Notes: generated by a model not told the origin, from the letters alone. 64,000 bases of DNA from Neurospora crassa OR74A (GCF_000182925.2 NC_026501.1:9734894-9798893), one strand, 5' to 3'; numbered from the stretch's first letter, positions 1 to 14,240 are shown. Program-made: numbers and translations.

Positions 1-3000
1 CGGACTATTAAGTAACGAAGGTTATAGTACTTCGTTCTCCTTTAATTAACTCCCTTCTATACTTTATATTAGAATTTTATTAGCCGGTAGAAGTTCCTCT
101 AGTAGTATTAAAACCCCTATAGAAGTTTAGGGCAATTTCCTTAAAAAATATTTTTTAATAGCCGCTAACTACCCTTAAATACTTATATAATTACTTTAGC
201 TACGTATAAGCAACGACGCTAAGGAGTAAACTACGCCCTTCCCCCCCCCCTCCCTATAATAGAGGAATTTAGGGTTATTTCTATTAATATTTAAAAGTCC
301 CTAACGAATATTAATAGTATATTTAAATAGGTAATTAATAACCGGACCCTAGTAATCTACGTCTAAGAGCTACCTATTATATAAGGCCGACTCTATAGGT
401 ACTCTAGCTTTTATATTATTAGCTTAAATAACTATAATACCCGTATAGCGATATATATTACTAAAATATATAAATTTATTATTACTACCTCCCCCTAAAC
501 GTATACCGTTACTACCTCCGTTTAAGGTACGGATATTATTAATATTTACTAGTACCCTTAAAATAAATAAGCAGCCCCAATTAGAATATACCTCCTTAAA
601 GTCCTTATATTCTACTCCCTTATCGTTGGTAACTTCAATACGTACTACTATATATAGGATCTACACTTCCGCAACTCCCCGAAGGGTACTGAAATTAATA
701 ACCTTATAGTTATATTCGGCCTTTACCTCCTTAATATACTGGGTATTTTTATATATAAATACGTATAAGGCGAGTTTATAATCGATTTAGCCTTTAATGT
801 AAATAGATTATATATAAGGGTAGGGGTTTAGGTATTCGACTATAAGAAATTTATTATTACTATTCTAATAATCCGTACTACCCCGCCCCCCTATAAATTC
901 CTCCTACCCTTAGATTAACTAAATAATATAATTATAGCCCTATATAAATAACTCCTACATTAACCCCCTATATCCGCTATAGTAGAAGAATTTAATAAAT
1001 TTGTATAATTATTTATTAATACCTTTAAAGGTATAATTAAAGAATTTTCTATTCCTATAGGCGGCTGACCGAAGAGTATACTATAATAGAACCCCTCTTT
1101 AGTTGAAATTAGGGAGACCGACCCGGCGGTATATTATAAAATTTATAAAGAAATGTGCTAAATATACTATAAAAATAAGATTAATAGTGCGAAATCCCTA
1201 AAAAATTTAGGTAATATCCTCCAATAGAGGAAAAATTTATTAAATAATAGGCTTATATTAATTAATACGCCTGAACGAAGGTTTACTTACCCTAAGGAGA
1301 TTATTACCTACTTCGTTTATACTACTTTCCGCCCTTTAAAAGAGGACTCCCTCCCCTTATATATTTACTATAATAATATACTCCCCCCCAACATTGCTAC
1401 ATAGGCCCTCGAACCCCTATTAGATAAGGAATTTAAGGAAGCTTTCCTACGTTATAATTCGAATACTTTAGGCTTAAATAAAATTATCTTAAATATATTA
1501 AAAGTATTTTAAAAAGTAGTCCTCCCTTACTTTAAATCTATTACTACCGCATTCCTCCTATTTAATAAATTCTTAACCCTATATAAAAGGGCGGAAGTTA
1601 TTACCCTCTCTAAACTAGGTAGGGACTTATATAGCTATAAAGGCTAGCGGCCTATTACCTTCCTCTTTATAGTAAGTAAGGGTATTAAAAGGTTTATAGC
1701 CTATAGAATAATAATTATTACTCTAAATACGGATTTTATACTTAGGGACTCTATTAGAGCCCTCCCAACTCGGTTAACTATAGACCTAATTATTACTCTA
1801 ATATATAATACTAAGGGTATTAACCGATTCGGCTAGTACAGTATTATCCTTATATTTAATATTAATTCGGCCTTCTTATTTATTAAAGTAAATAAACTCT
1901 CCGAGGTCCTTACGGACTAAGGCTAGCCCCCTACCTTTAATAATTTAATTCGAAATTTCTATACGAATAGAAGTTTCGCCTTCTATTAGGCTAATAGTAA
2001 ATTCTATATTAATAATAGCCTCCTTTAAGGATTACTATAATTGTTTATTCTCTTTCTTTTCTTTATAGCGTTCCTCTTAAAAAGAATATAAAGGCCTACC
2101 TTCTTATACGCTAATAATATTACTTACTTAATAATAGGAAAGGATATAACGTAAATATTCTATACGGCGTCCTGTAGGGCTATAGACCTTTACGAACGGG
2201 CTACGGCTTTAGGCTTTAAAATCGACTATAGGAAGATAGAGGTACTATATTTCCCGCTCCGAGGGAAGAATACGAAGAAGATTTAGCGGGATTCTATACG
2301 TATTATTATTAATACTTCCGCTAGCCTAATTAGATTATAAAAAGAAATAAGGTAACTAAGCGTCTACCTAAATATAAAATTCTCTTTTACTACTTAAATA
2401 TAGAATAGGGTCCCTAAAGCTATAGCAGTTATAAGTTTAATAATTAAAATTAATTAAGTATTATACAACCTCCCACTAACCTCTTCGAAATATATTTTTA
2501 TTATTTACCTCCTTCCTACCCTAATATATAGTATAATTACCCTCTTCCTAGGCTTCTATAAACCGGGTATTAGAGGGGCCCTAGTATTTATAAATATTGT
2601 ATTAATAATTTATAAATTAAAAATAGTAGCCTCCAAAGCCCTCCGTAGGACGATGCTTATATAGTGTACCGTCCTTAAAAAATTCCGTTCTAATTCGTTA
2701 GAATCGCCCTAACCGAAGTATTTAAATATAAAGTAATTAGGACTGCGGTCTAACTATATACCCTCCTAAATAATTACCTCCTTATATAGAGATTAAGAAG
2801 GAACCCCTTAAGGGGTTAATTCTAATTGTATTCCTTTATAAATATATAAGACCCGCCGGCTAAGCCCCCTAATAAATTCTATATCCTATACCTCCTTACC
2901 CTCTACTAATAGTTCTCCTTAAGCGCAGCCGCCCTAATATAAGAAAAGCTCTAAATATTATTATTAGAGGCCAATTTAAATTTATACTAGGCTATTAATA

Positions 3001-3100
3001 AATTAGGCTACTTAATAGATTTACCCTAATATAAATATAACCCCTACTTCGCGCTCCCCCGGCTATATTTCGTTTAATAAATTAGCGAGAGGATAGGCTA
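1..3100 (+). mobile_element. RIP-decayed LINE (Tad/jockey-like) ORF2 relic
   Basis: This is a non-LTR retrotransposon second reading frame, truncated at the window edge and full of stops. An endonuclease part is visible. The GDFN motif reads GNFN at 628-639, and an IDLAF-type motif follows near 785. A reverse transcriptase follows over about 1,450-2,300. It has the RPIxxL region near 1,650 and the YADD active site decayed to YANN at 2107-2118. The thumb and post-RT part runs on to about 2,750. The D-to-N changes and the TAG/TAA codons at expected Gln/Trp positions are what RIP produces. The element cannot be functional. The 3' boundary is unclear; the sequence stops at an assembly gap. Family assignment rests on motif order and spacing, not on a database search. 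Confidence 0.8.
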
Positions 3101-3182
3101 TTAGGATTTCTACTCTTATTATAAATAATTCTACTACCCCTAAAATATATTTAAATACTATATTTACAGCACCCTACTATCA

Positions 3183-3236
3183 GGAACGTAAACAAAAGGT
3201 AAGATAAGGTGACTACGGTCGTAGCTATACGTAGGG
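3183..3236. repeat. 54-bp repeat, copy 1, at edge of assembly gap
   Basis: This 54-base stretch aligns without indels to 22812-22865. Nearly all differences are transitions, as expected after RIP of two copies of one sequence. It abuts a 100-N gap. The assembly therefore probably broke at this repeat, which may be part of an LTR or leader of the minus-strand gypsy family. Confidence 0.7.
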
Positions 3237-3336
3237 NNNNNNNNNNNNNNNNNNNNNNNNNNNNNNNNNNNNNNNNNNNNNNNNNNNNNNNNNNNNNNNN
3301 NNNNNNNNNNNNNNNNNNNNNNNNNNNNNNNNNNNN
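3237..3336. other. Assembly gap (100 N)
   Basis: There are exactly 100 N. A round number like this normally marks a scaffold gap of unknown size rather than a measured one. Confidence 0.98.
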
Positions 3337-3984
3337 ATAATTTATAGAACGTTATATAGAATATAGTAGCTAAGATTGTACGTTTTATTAATACTAATAG
3401 CCCCCTACCTACCCCCTTTTTATAGTAATTATATTATTCTATAGTAGCGTTTTAAATTATAATATAGGTACGTTTAATTAATAATAATTTTTCTATAATA
3501 TTATTTAAAATACTTTATACTCCTAACTTTAATTATAAAGGCTATTTGAGATTGGACTACTATAATATTAGTAATATTAATACTAATATTAATTTAGTAG
3601 CCCCCCTTAACTCTCCTATAAATATTTCTATACCGAATATTTTTATTTGTATCCCCCCCTCCCCCGGTTGTAGTTATAGTCCTTAATATTAATTAGTTAA
3701 TAAAAAATTAGCGTCGCTAAATAGAAAATTAAATAAATTATTAGAATTTATAAGGGAGGACTATAAATAGATAGTATAAAGTAATATCTACAAATATTAT
3801 TAATAAATATAGTAGTATATAGGAATATTCCTCCTAAAGTTGTAAGTTCTAATCTTATATTAATAATAATAAATACTATTAAAGATTTTTTTGTTTAGGG
3901 TAATAATAGAAAATACGGGCTATATTCTACTTAGCGCTTTATTAATATCCTATATTAAATTAAATTACCTTCCTTTCTTATTTT
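3337..3984. other. AT-rich RIP-decayed stretch, unassigned
   Basis: AT-rich sequence lies between the gap and the tandem repeat array. I see no recognisable motif. It lies beyond the 3' end of the minus-strand gypsy pol and could hold its LTR, but no second LTR copy was found. Confidence 0.5.
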
Positions 3985-4360
3985 TTATTTTATTTAGCGT
4001 CTTTATTTTATATTTCCGCTTTATATTTCTATTTTATATTTTTAATTTACCTCTCTACTCTATATTTCTACTTTATATCCCTATTTTATAGTTTATATTT
4101 ATATCTTACATCTACGTCTTACATCTACATCTTGCGTCTACATTTTACATTTTATATTTATATTTTATATTTCTATTTTGCGTTTTACATTTTACGTCTG
4201 CGTTTTACGTTTCTACTTTATATTTTACGTCTTATATCTATATTTTACATCTCTACTTTACGTTTTACATCTTATATTTATATTTTATATTTCTACTTTA
4301 TATTTTATATTTTATATTTATATTTTACGTTTTTATTCTACATTTTTAAATAATTATTAT
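3985..4360. repeat. Degenerate minisatellite of alternating 6- and 7-base words
   Basis: Pyrimidine-rich words such as ATTTTAC, GTCTAC, ATCTTGC and ATTTCTAC alternate for about 375 bases, giving a period near 13. Unit boundaries drift. C/T and G/A variation between units looks like RIP. The array leaves frames open on the plus strand (3891-4091, 4132-4381) that encode only repeats of Phe, Tyr, Leu and Ile and are not genes. On the minus strand the words continue the gypsy pol frame as a Lys/Arg-rich tail. Confidence 0.7.
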
Positions 4361-4429
4361 TTCCTTCTTTTATTTAATTAATTCTTATTAATTTAGTAGT
4401 TAGTCCGCTACTAGTATACTACTATTATA

Positions 4430-6370
4430 TATCCTTAACTTCGTATTCCTTAAGAAGGTCCGGGTAATTTATATCCTTTTGTAAGACCTACGAATTTTCG
4501 TTATTTAAATACCCCTTTTATTTAATTTAGAATTAACGTTAATAGCTAGATTTATAATACTTTACAATCGCCTCAACTTCGTACTAAATATTATTTTCCT
4601 CGATATTTATAATTTCCCTTTGTAGTACCGCTATAGTAGGATCCCTATAGTATAGTTTTAATAGAGTAATAAGGAATATTAAGTAAATTTAGTAATACAT
4701 AGGGAATATAAATTGGTATACTATCTTCTTTTTTCCGATAACTTTAGTAATTTAGAAGGGTCCTAAAAATTTATTTACTAATTTAGCGTTTAAGCAGTAT
4801 TATTTAATATACTTTATATTAAATAAAATCTAACTTCTAATATTAAATTCTTTTAATTTCTAAACTTTATTATACTATTTTACATACCCCTAATTAATAA
4901 CCTCTAAAGTTATTATAATTTCTATTTACTTATATAATAGTTTATTAATCTAATTAGTAGTTACTATTAATAGGATTATCTTCCGCCTTCGCTCCGGGTC
5001 CGCTAGTCCCCGAGGATAATACTTTAAGAGTAGTTCTAAGGGGAACTTTCCGATAATAGTATAGAAATAATTATTATACGTCTATTGTATTAGTGTAATT
5101 TTTTTAGCTTAATTAACTTACTTTATATTATAGAAGATTCGAAGGTATAATTCTAAATTCTAGTTTTGCCTCTCCGTTTATCCGTCTATTTAGGGGTACT
5201 AGGCCGTATTAAAGCATTTATAAATATTTAGGAATTTATAATAAATCTTCTAAAATTAATTTATAAAAAGGTTGCCTCTATTTAATATAATCGAATCCGG
5301 GAAGCTAAATTACTAGAAGACGTTTTATTAGAAGAGGAATATAAATTATTAAATATTAATTATTTTCTACGTAGGGATATATAGGGTATATTTAATAAAG
5401 CGGTTAATAATAATAAGGATTATATTATAAGTCTAATTAAATATAAGGTTAAATAATTTTAGTACTCTAATAATAAAATCGTACGAAATATTTTACTAGG
5501 GGATAGTAGGGATAAATAATAATCCTAATAGCTTGTATAGCCGGTAGTTATATAGTTTAGCCTTTTAGTATACTAAATATTTACAGATATATAATTTAAT
5601 ATTAATCGTAATAGTAGGTTAATAATAGAATTAATTAATACGTTTTAATATCTTCCTTTAGCCTAGGTATCCGGCTATTACTATATTATAGTAAGTATAG
5701 AGTAATTCGGCCTATATCCGTTTTAGAATATAGATTTAATATTAATACTATAGTATTCTATTTTCCCCTATTTTCTAATTCTTCGCTTANNNNNNNNNNN
5801 NNNNNNNNNNNNNNNNNNNNNNNNNNNNNNNNNNNNNNNNNNNNNNNNNNNNNNNNNNNNNNNNNNNNNNNNNNNNNNNNNNNNNNNNNCCTTAAGAAGA
5901 AAATTATTAGGTATTACTTATTATTATATAATTATATAAAAACCGCCCTAATTACGAAATTTAATATATTTATCTCTATTTAGATTTATAATATTAGGTT
6001 AAAGTAGTATAATATAAAAGCTTTTTAGAATAATTTTTTAAATTCTTCGAATATTTCTTCCGCTTCTACTATAAATTCGAATAGCCTCTATTTATTCCCC
6101 TTTAGTAACTCTATTAGGGGTATAATTACTTTAGAATATAATATTATAAAATATTAATAGAATTTTATAAACTTTAAGAAGATTTAGATATTATAAATAT
6201 TCGTTAGAGCTTCTTATTCTATAATTATTACTACCCTCTTTAAATCTATCGATATACTTTCTAAGGAAATAATATATTTTAAGAACGATACCCGCTTTAT
6301 TAATATAGGGTAGTTCGTTTATTCTTTTTTCATTTTCCTTATATATTCTTCTTTTCTTTACTTTAGACTT
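4430..6370 (-). mobile_element. RIP-decayed Ty3/gypsy (chromovirus-type) pol, 3' half
   Basis: Read on the minus strand, the order is reverse transcriptase/RNase H connection (about 6,350-5,890), a 100-N gap, then the integrase C-terminal region and a chromodomain. The connection shows an EAEEIFEEFKKLF-like helix followed by a FNP motif. The integrase tail at about 4,800-4,680 shows the NKFLGPF-type and VFHVSLL-type motifs in decayed form. The chromodomain at about 4,590-4,440 keeps a KWKGY-like core, read as K-stop-KGY. Chromodomains at this position are typical of fungal chromoviruses. No LTRs were found, so both ends are approximate. Confidence 0.75.
5790..5889. other. Assembly gap (100 N)
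   Basis: This is a 100-N scaffold gap inside the minus-strand gypsy pol. Most of the integrase core is missing or unassembled here. Confidence 0.98.
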
Positions 6371-7849
6371 TTGCTTTTATATAATAAATAGAGATATTAG
6401 GGCCTTAGTTTGTTATACATTGAGGAGCAAATCTATTGCACTAGTCGGTCAGGACCCTAGGAATATACTAAGTAAGGAAGAGGATATAAGGAGGAAATCC
6501 CGAACTAAGAATAGGCAGAAGGATAAGTACTCCTAATTAGATAATACTTTTTCCTCGTAGATAAATTAAGAAATTCCACTCCCAAACTATAAAATTACCG
6601 CTAAACGCTCTCGTAATAGTAAGCCTAGCAACCCTCTTATAAAAGAAACTAACTTCTAAAGTCGCTTATTAATTTAAAATTAATAAGAAGGATCTTATCC
6701 TTCTTATTAATTTTTAACAATAATTAATAAATTATAACTTTATTATTCTATTTCAATTCTTAAAAATAAAAATTATATTCAATTCCAAATTTACTCCCCG
6801 CTATATTTAGGTATAGTAAGGTACTTTTTATATTAGTATAGTTTTTACTCTATTTTAAATAGTAATAAGAACGAAATTAAATTTTAAACTCCTAATTAAA
6901 TTAGCTAATACGAACTTACGAAGCTCCTAAAAAGGATTTCCTAACGACGTAGAGGTTATCCTCGAGAACCTTAGAATATTAATTTAAGTACTAAGAATTA
7001 AATAGCGAAGGGTTAATTAATTCTTCCAGTAGAGGAACTTCTTATTCGATTTAATAGAGACCTTAATTCTAAATATATTCGGATCTCTACTTTATTAATT
7101 AATTTATAATCTATTAGTAGTAAATTATAAATACTTTAAATTACTATATTTATAAAATTAGGATAGAAACCCCTTACTTTATAATTTTAAAACTAATTAT
7201 AATAAAGAAAGAAAATAAAATTAGATTAGAAAGACCCCGAATAGTACCTAGGAAGAAAAATTAAATAAAGAATAATAATCGAAAAGAGGATCGGTACAAA
7301 TCTACCCCTTACTAAATAATATTCAATATTTAAATACTTATACACTATATACAAAACTAGCGCTTCAAGCTACCGAAGTTACTATAGGACTAATAATTAT
7401 ATTATTCCGTTCCTTACTTAATATTTTTAGAGCAACGTAAGTAACGTTTTATAAGGCTAGCGAAGTAAACGAAGAAATAGTATTAGTAATCTTAATTCGC
7501 TAATTATACTACTTACTAGACCCTTGGACGCTAGTACTTATATAAGACCTTAAAAATTAGCTATTATAGTTATTAAAGTACTTATATAGAAAAGAAAAAA
7601 TTAAAAAGGAGTATTAAATTAACTCTTTACTAAATAAGAAGAAAAAGAGTATCGCTTTTCAATACTAACCCTATAAACTACCGAATTATTATTAAAATCC
7701 TTATAAATCTCAACCATCTACTATATTTAATACTAATAATACTACTACTAATAAAACTCCTTCGACTAATATTCTTACTCATCCGGGTAAAATATCCCTT
7801 AATACTATTACCGCCCTCCTTACGAATAACGCTACCTCTATTTAAAAAA
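6371..7849. other. AT-rich RIP-decayed stretch between two gypsy elements
   Basis: No complete domain is recognisable. The part near 6,400-6,500 is less AT-rich and could hold an LTR or leader. An 18-bp hairpin lies at 6676-6714. The last 500 bases may belong to the gag N-terminus of the plus-strand gypsy, because the plus frame stays coherent there apart from stops that look like former Gln/Trp codons. Confidence 0.4.
6676..6714. repeat. 18-bp perfect inverted repeat with 3-base loop
   Basis: The arms at 6676-6693 and 6697-6714 are perfectly complementary around a CTT loop. It lies in the spacer upstream of the plus-strand gypsy. Perfect arms in heavily mutated surroundings are notable, but the function is unknown. 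Confidence 0.75.
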
Positions 7850-10800
7850 TTCTCCTAAAGAAAAAATTCGATAGAAAAAGAATCTTTGAGTATATTGAAT
7901 TATTCGAAGAAGAGGTTGGTATTTATAAATTTAGAAATAATAAATTTAAAATTAATATTTAACTCTAATAATATAAGAAGGAGCCTAAGGACGTTAGTAA
8001 GAGTCTCTTTCGTAACCTCTAAGTTAAAAATACTACTACCTAAAAGGAATTTATTAAAAGATTTAAAATTATTTATAGAGTAAAGGATCCCAAATAGACG
8101 GATAGTATATTTACTACCCTAAAAAAATTCTATATTAAGTACATCCCTTATTAAATAGAAAAAATCATTAATACTATTCTTACCTATTCGGCACTACTTA
8201 TTCACTAAAAGGCGTAGGATTAAAATAACGCTAATTATAATACTATTAAAAACTTCTATAAAAAATTGCACATCGATACTAAATATATAATTACTACCTT
8301 CTTATAAAAATTAAAAGAGGAACTCTATACTATAGAGTAGGCTAAATTCTCTTAATCTCTAAATAAGCTCGTAGCGGAATAATTTAATAATATTAATTTT
8401 AATACTTTATTAGATACTAATAGTAATAGTAAAGAAGAGATATCTATTAAGAAGCGTAAGTATAAAGCTAAGCGCGTAATTAATTTAGACAACTCTTTAG
8501 AATCCTTTAAAGAAGAAACTATAATTAAGGTCCTTATTAAGAAAACTACTATAAAGGTATAAATCCCTACTAAAGCTACCCCGATTTTTAATAAAAAGAC
8601 TATAAATAATCTAATCAATTATATAAAATAATTAATAATTACTTAAAACATTACTTTTACTCCCCAAATCCAATAATAAATCCCCCTCCCTCAATAACCC
8701 ACCCTTTACTAACCTACCCAATTTATAAACCCTTAAACTAATATTATTTAAATTAATACCCTTTATAGAAAGAATAGGGGTAAATAAAGTACGAAAGGAG
8801 ACAATAGGGGAGGGTATCGGTAGTAGTACTATTAATATAATTAATTTAGTTACTATATTTAAGAATATAAGTAGAAGGAAGTTAATTATAATTATAGTAT
8901 TGCTAATTGGAAGCCTATTAATCGAAATAGGAGTACGAATACTATAGTATTTATAGGCTCTAAAATAGATTATAATAATAAGGTCCCTAAGGATATATAC
9001 TTTCAAATATCCAATTTGGGCTAATTGGGGGATACGATCCGCTCCTTTATAATTCTAACTATTAATTACCCTAATTACTAAAAATTTAAAAAATAGGAAT
9101 TCGAAGTCTAATAATAGCGTAACCTACAAAACGCACTATTTATTCTAATCTTTAATTTACTTTAAAATCCTAAATAAGCTAAATAATATTAAGACTAGAT
9201 TTAAGTTAAAAATAGTTCCCCTATTATCGCTATTAATTATATTTTAATAAAGGTATTTAAAGAATTATATAAAATATCCTCTCTTACCTAGGAACAAGTA
9301 GCCTAAATTTATATAATTATCGCCAATCCCAACTAGGTTACTAAACTAAGAAGGCTCTCCAAAATAAATATAAACTAAAAAAAGATTTATACTACTTCCT
9401 AGAACGTTATAATAGTAGCCAGCGAATTTAAGAGGCCTAGAATTAATAATATAATATTAAATTCTATAACCACCCCTCTTTTTATTCTAATCCTTCGTCC
9501 ATTTACCGCGGAAATATTTAAATCTACCCCCAAATAATTTAGAATTACTTTAGATAATAAAATTCGAATACATTTATTTACCCTTACTAATAAAACGTTA
9601 AAACTATAACTTAAAAAGGTTTTATTCATATAAAAAGAGGAAGGGCCAAATTAAATATATATAAAGGATATCCGGGCTTGAAATAATATTTTAAATATAA
9701 AGGAAATATACCCTATAGCTACTAAATTTATAAATATTAAAATTATTATTACTATTAAAGACATTATCCAAAACAACCCTACTAATACTTTAACTATTTA
9801 TAATTAAATTAAATAACTCTCCGGGGTACCTTATAGTAAGGATAGGATCCCTATTGTACAATTTAAATACTATAGTAATACAACTCCTAATAATAATTTA
9901 GAAATTAATAAGTTCGTTCCTATTAGGCCTAATAAAATATAAATTCACTTCGTATCTATAGAAAAATAAGAGCCTAGGATAAATATATTAGTAAATTTAA
10001 TTAAAGTCGCTTTAAAGAGCGATAGCCCTATATTTACCTAATTATCTTTAAAAAATAATATTTTCTCTTTATTTAATTAGCAAGATATTAAAGATTAGAA
10101 AAAGAGTAAATCTACACTATTACGTATCGTCTCTCCTCGGAATACCCTAGCTCTTACTATAAATTAAATAAAATTTATTAATAAATCCCCCCTTATAAAG
10201 AATAATACTACGCGTTTTACTCTTTTACTTATACTTTATATATTAATTAAATTCTAAGGAAGAAAGAAAGTAACTACCCTATTAAATATAAATACCAAAT
10301 ATAATACTATTTATAAAGTACTAGCGGATTCGCTAAAACTCCAAAGCATTACTATAGAAATTTCTAATATTAACAATAATAGAAGAAGGAAGGGATTTTT
10401 TAATAAAACCTACAAAAAAATTTAGCTATTCGATAAGGGATAGGAAGTCTATTTCTTTATTATAGAGCAAGCTCTACCGAACTATAATATTATTTTAGGG
10501 TTACCGTTCTTTTAAAACGCTAAAATCTATATAAAGTATAAAGAAGGCGGAAGGAACTATATAATTATAATATTCAACGGAGTAGTAATTTGTACTGTTC
10601 TAATTGTTAATTTAGAGATTTTTAAGGGGAGGTAAGGTAATAGGTAGAAGGTTTAACTCCCTTATTATTATAATAGCCTCGTATACTAAAAAGTAAGGAG
10701 GTAGGCCTAGCGAGAACTATATAAAGGAGGCCGCCTTATTAATAAATTAAAAATAATTATTAAAGGATATTCTAAAGGAAGATAATAAGCGAATTACCTC

Positions 10801-13800
10801 CCTTAATAATAAAATAACGAAGGATTTAATAATCTTCTTAAAGAAGGAATAAACGTTCCTAATCGGCTTACAAGGTCCAAATATCTCTCAATAAGTTTAT
10901 TATTATTAGAAAAAACTCGTTTTAAAATTAATAAAAACTACTAAATAAAATTTCCTACTAGTAGTACATACGCCCGCGCTAAATAAATATAGGAAAGTTT
11001 AAAAGAAGTTGGAAGGTATTAAAGGAAAATTAGAATATATAATTATATAAATTAATATAATATATAAGCGAGCGGTATAAAAAGTAAACCTAATTAATAA
11101 TATTATATTGGATAAATTAAAGTTTGGAGGAGACCCCAATTAGAAGGAAAAGAAGTTAATAGTAGTAAAGGAATAAATCGCCTCTATACTTAAAAATTAT
11201 AATTTAAAATAAGACCGCTACGTAGTACTAAAATTTATAAAACTAGTTCGAAGGTTACGCTTAACGGAAGAACAATTTTAAACCCTATTAAAAATAATTT
11301 AAAATACTTTAAATAAAGGAGAAACCGAACTATTTACCTACATCCTCTTTAATAGGGAATAAACTTTAATTTAGAATTTCACTAAATATAGAAAACTAAA
11401 TTCTAATATTATTCTACCTTAAGAGATCCGTACTATCCTTCACTCTACTTAATAAATAAAAACTATCCCAATCCCGAAAGCCCTCTACAATAAAATATAC
11501 AACCTATTAAAAAATCGAATTAAAAAAGGGATTTTAAAAGAAAATTATACGGTATATAAAAATAATTAATTCTTAATTATAAAGAAGGATAGCGGTTTAC
11601 GTTTCATTAATAACGCCTAACAGATTAATAAAGTAACCCTCTAAAATGCTAACCCGCCCCTAAGCTATAAAAAATTTAATAAAGCGTTTAGAAACTACAA
11701 AATAATATCCCTATTAAATCTTTTCTCGAAATACAACTAAATCCCCCTTAATAAAATTAATTATAACCTTACTACCTTCTTAACCCCTATCGGTTACTTC
11801 CGAATAACCACTCTACTATAAGGAGGTACGAACTCTATCGTACAATTTATAAAAGTAATAATAAGAATACTATATAATTTAATTCCTAACGTTTATTAAC
11901 CTTACTTTAATAATATCTATATTAAAAGACCCTAAAACGATTATAGTAAAGAATAAATTAATACTAAGGGGATTAGGAGGTATATATTAAAATACCTTAT
12001 AAATATTAATAAGGTACTTATTAATATAAAATTAGTAAGAGGAATAATCGTAGTTATAAAATTCTAATAGTATTAAAAGGAAATAGTATTAATAAAGTAC
12101 TTATATATACTAAATAGAAGAGTACTAACTATAAATAAAGTTATAAAGATTAATAAATAAATTTACTATAAATATTAAACCGATAAAAAAGAAAAAGAAC
12201 TAGAGTAAATCCGTACCTTCTTAAGTATTGTAGGGTACTATAGAATTTAAATTAAAGGATTTAGTATTATTATAATCCCCCTCTATAATTTAATAAAGAA
12301 GGACGTTAAATTCTAATAAATAGAAAACGAATAATTCGTAATAGAGTACTTACAATATATAATTACTATTATACTAATCCTCGCTACCTTAATATATAAT
12401 AATAATTATTACAAAATAATTTTCCTTATAATTAATATATTACTAGAAGGTTAGGGAGCTATTCTAAAGTAGATCGGCCCGGACGGAAAGTAATATCTAT
12501 ACTAATTCGAAAGTAGGATTTAGTCTAGTACTAAAAAGAGGTATAATACTATAAAGAAGGAACTTCGGGGCCTCCTCTATATTTTAAAACATTTAAGAAG
12601 GTACCTATTCAATACTCACTTTGTAATTAAAACCAATATAATAATCCTAATCTACTAATTAAATAATATTATAAGCAATATACTTAGCGCGCTATTAATA
12701 TAATAAATCGCCTAAATAAAAATCTTTAACTTCGACGTTAAATATATTCTAAAGAATAAAAATATAATAGCTAATAATTTATCTCGTAAACCCCCTAAAC
12801 CTTCTAACCTTTATAAATAAATATATAAGAAGGATATTAACGATTTTATAAATATATAAATCTACTTTATCTTTATTATATATATAAATAACCTTTAGCT
12901 AATACTCAAAGGAGAATAGTTTAAAAAATTAAAAAAGATTATTAAATACTTATTAACCTACGAAGTCCCTTTAAAGCTAAAAGGAACTACTATAAAACGC
13001 TAATTCCGGACTAATACTATTAAATTTATAATATATAATAAAATCCTTTAATTATGCCCTACAACCTCGACCTAAAGTTTAAAACGACTAATTAATAATT
13101 TAAAGGAACGCTAATAAATTATATCCTATTACTATAACGAAGTAGGATATAAAGGCCGAGAAGGGATGTACCGCCGTATTATAAAGTACTATTATTAAAA
13201 AGGAATATATACTTAAGTAGAGGAATTAATCCGTTTATACCTTAACTATTAAATATTTAATTCTAAACGGTTCGAAGATAGTTACTAATAAATTTACCCG
13301 AACTCTTACCCCTTTAGAAAATAAATATTAAATATTTAGTACCTCCTAAGTACGAATAGTAAGAAAGTCCCTCTATTAGAAGTTAAGAATAATTTAATAA
13401 ATTATATAAAAGCTACCCTATTCCCTACAATTTCGTTAAATAAAGTAAAGGACTTTCTTAAACTTCTATTCCTAAAGTAGGGATACCCTTTAATAATTTT
13501 AATTAATAGTAATATAGAGTTCTAGAAGGTTATTACTAAATATTTACTTTAATTAGGGATCCTTAAAGAATCTATTGCGCCTTATAATTTATAAACTAAT
13601 AGTATAAATAAATAAGGATATATTATAATTACTTCTTTATTTATAAAAATAATTAGAAAGAGTAATACTAATTAAAAAAAGTATTTACTTTACATCCTCT
13701 TTATAAACCGGACTATTATTAAAAGAAGCTATAAGTACACTCCCTTCTAATTAATATACAATTATAATTTAGTATTACTAATCGAATTTAATTTACCCTC

Positions 13801-14240
13801 CTAGTAAATTACTAATTAGAAGAATAATAATAGGGTAATAATTAAAGAAGAACTAATTAATACAATTACTCAAATATATAAGGATTCTAAATATAAATTT
13901 ATATAGGCCGTAAAAAAAGTCGTAATAATAAGGGAAGTAGCAATTAATTACTGTAATAAATAAGATTAGCGAAAAATGCAATTTAAAAACATTTAAATTA
14001 AAGTCGGCGATTTAATTTTAAAATATAATAGTATTAGAAGGATTAATATAAATTTAATAAAGAAGCTCTCGTACCGATAGTAAAGCCCCTATAGAGTATA
14101 CCGGATCTCTAATTTAGGGAGTATATACTATATTAATACTCTAAATAGAATATAATTTAATAAACCTATAAATATTAAGAAGATTAAGAAATTTATAATT
14201 AGGGACGGAATAATACTAAATATTAAAAACTTAAGTGTAA
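7850..14240 (+). mobile_element. RIP-decayed Ty3/gypsy gag-pol, nearly full length
   Basis: The domains run in gypsy order on the plus strand. Gag is at about 7,860-8,350, beginning with a KFDxKxxxEYIExFEEE-like stretch. A decayed aspartic protease lies near 10,277-10,520; its flap-side motif NYNIILGLPFF at about 10,480-10,515 is well kept. Reverse transcriptase is at about 11,380-12,000, with the active site decayed to FNN at 11906-11914. RNase H is at about 12,390-12,830 and includes GAILK, a FESRI-stop-SS segment and a final LSRKPP motif. Integrase is at about 13,150-14,130 and includes a KRS-x2-YTPF segment. Stops occupy expected Gln/Trp positions, so the element is dead. No LTR pair could be identified. 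Confidence 0.85.

Noticed and set aside
3891-4381. Small plus-strand frames rich in Phe, Tyr, Leu and Ile
   Set aside because: They follow from the pyrimidine-rich minisatellite and contain no real protein signal.
8352-9629. Three minus-strand frames of 76-124 codons
   Set aside because: They lie antisense inside the plus-strand gypsy gag region. AT-rich RIP sequence leaves chance frames open.
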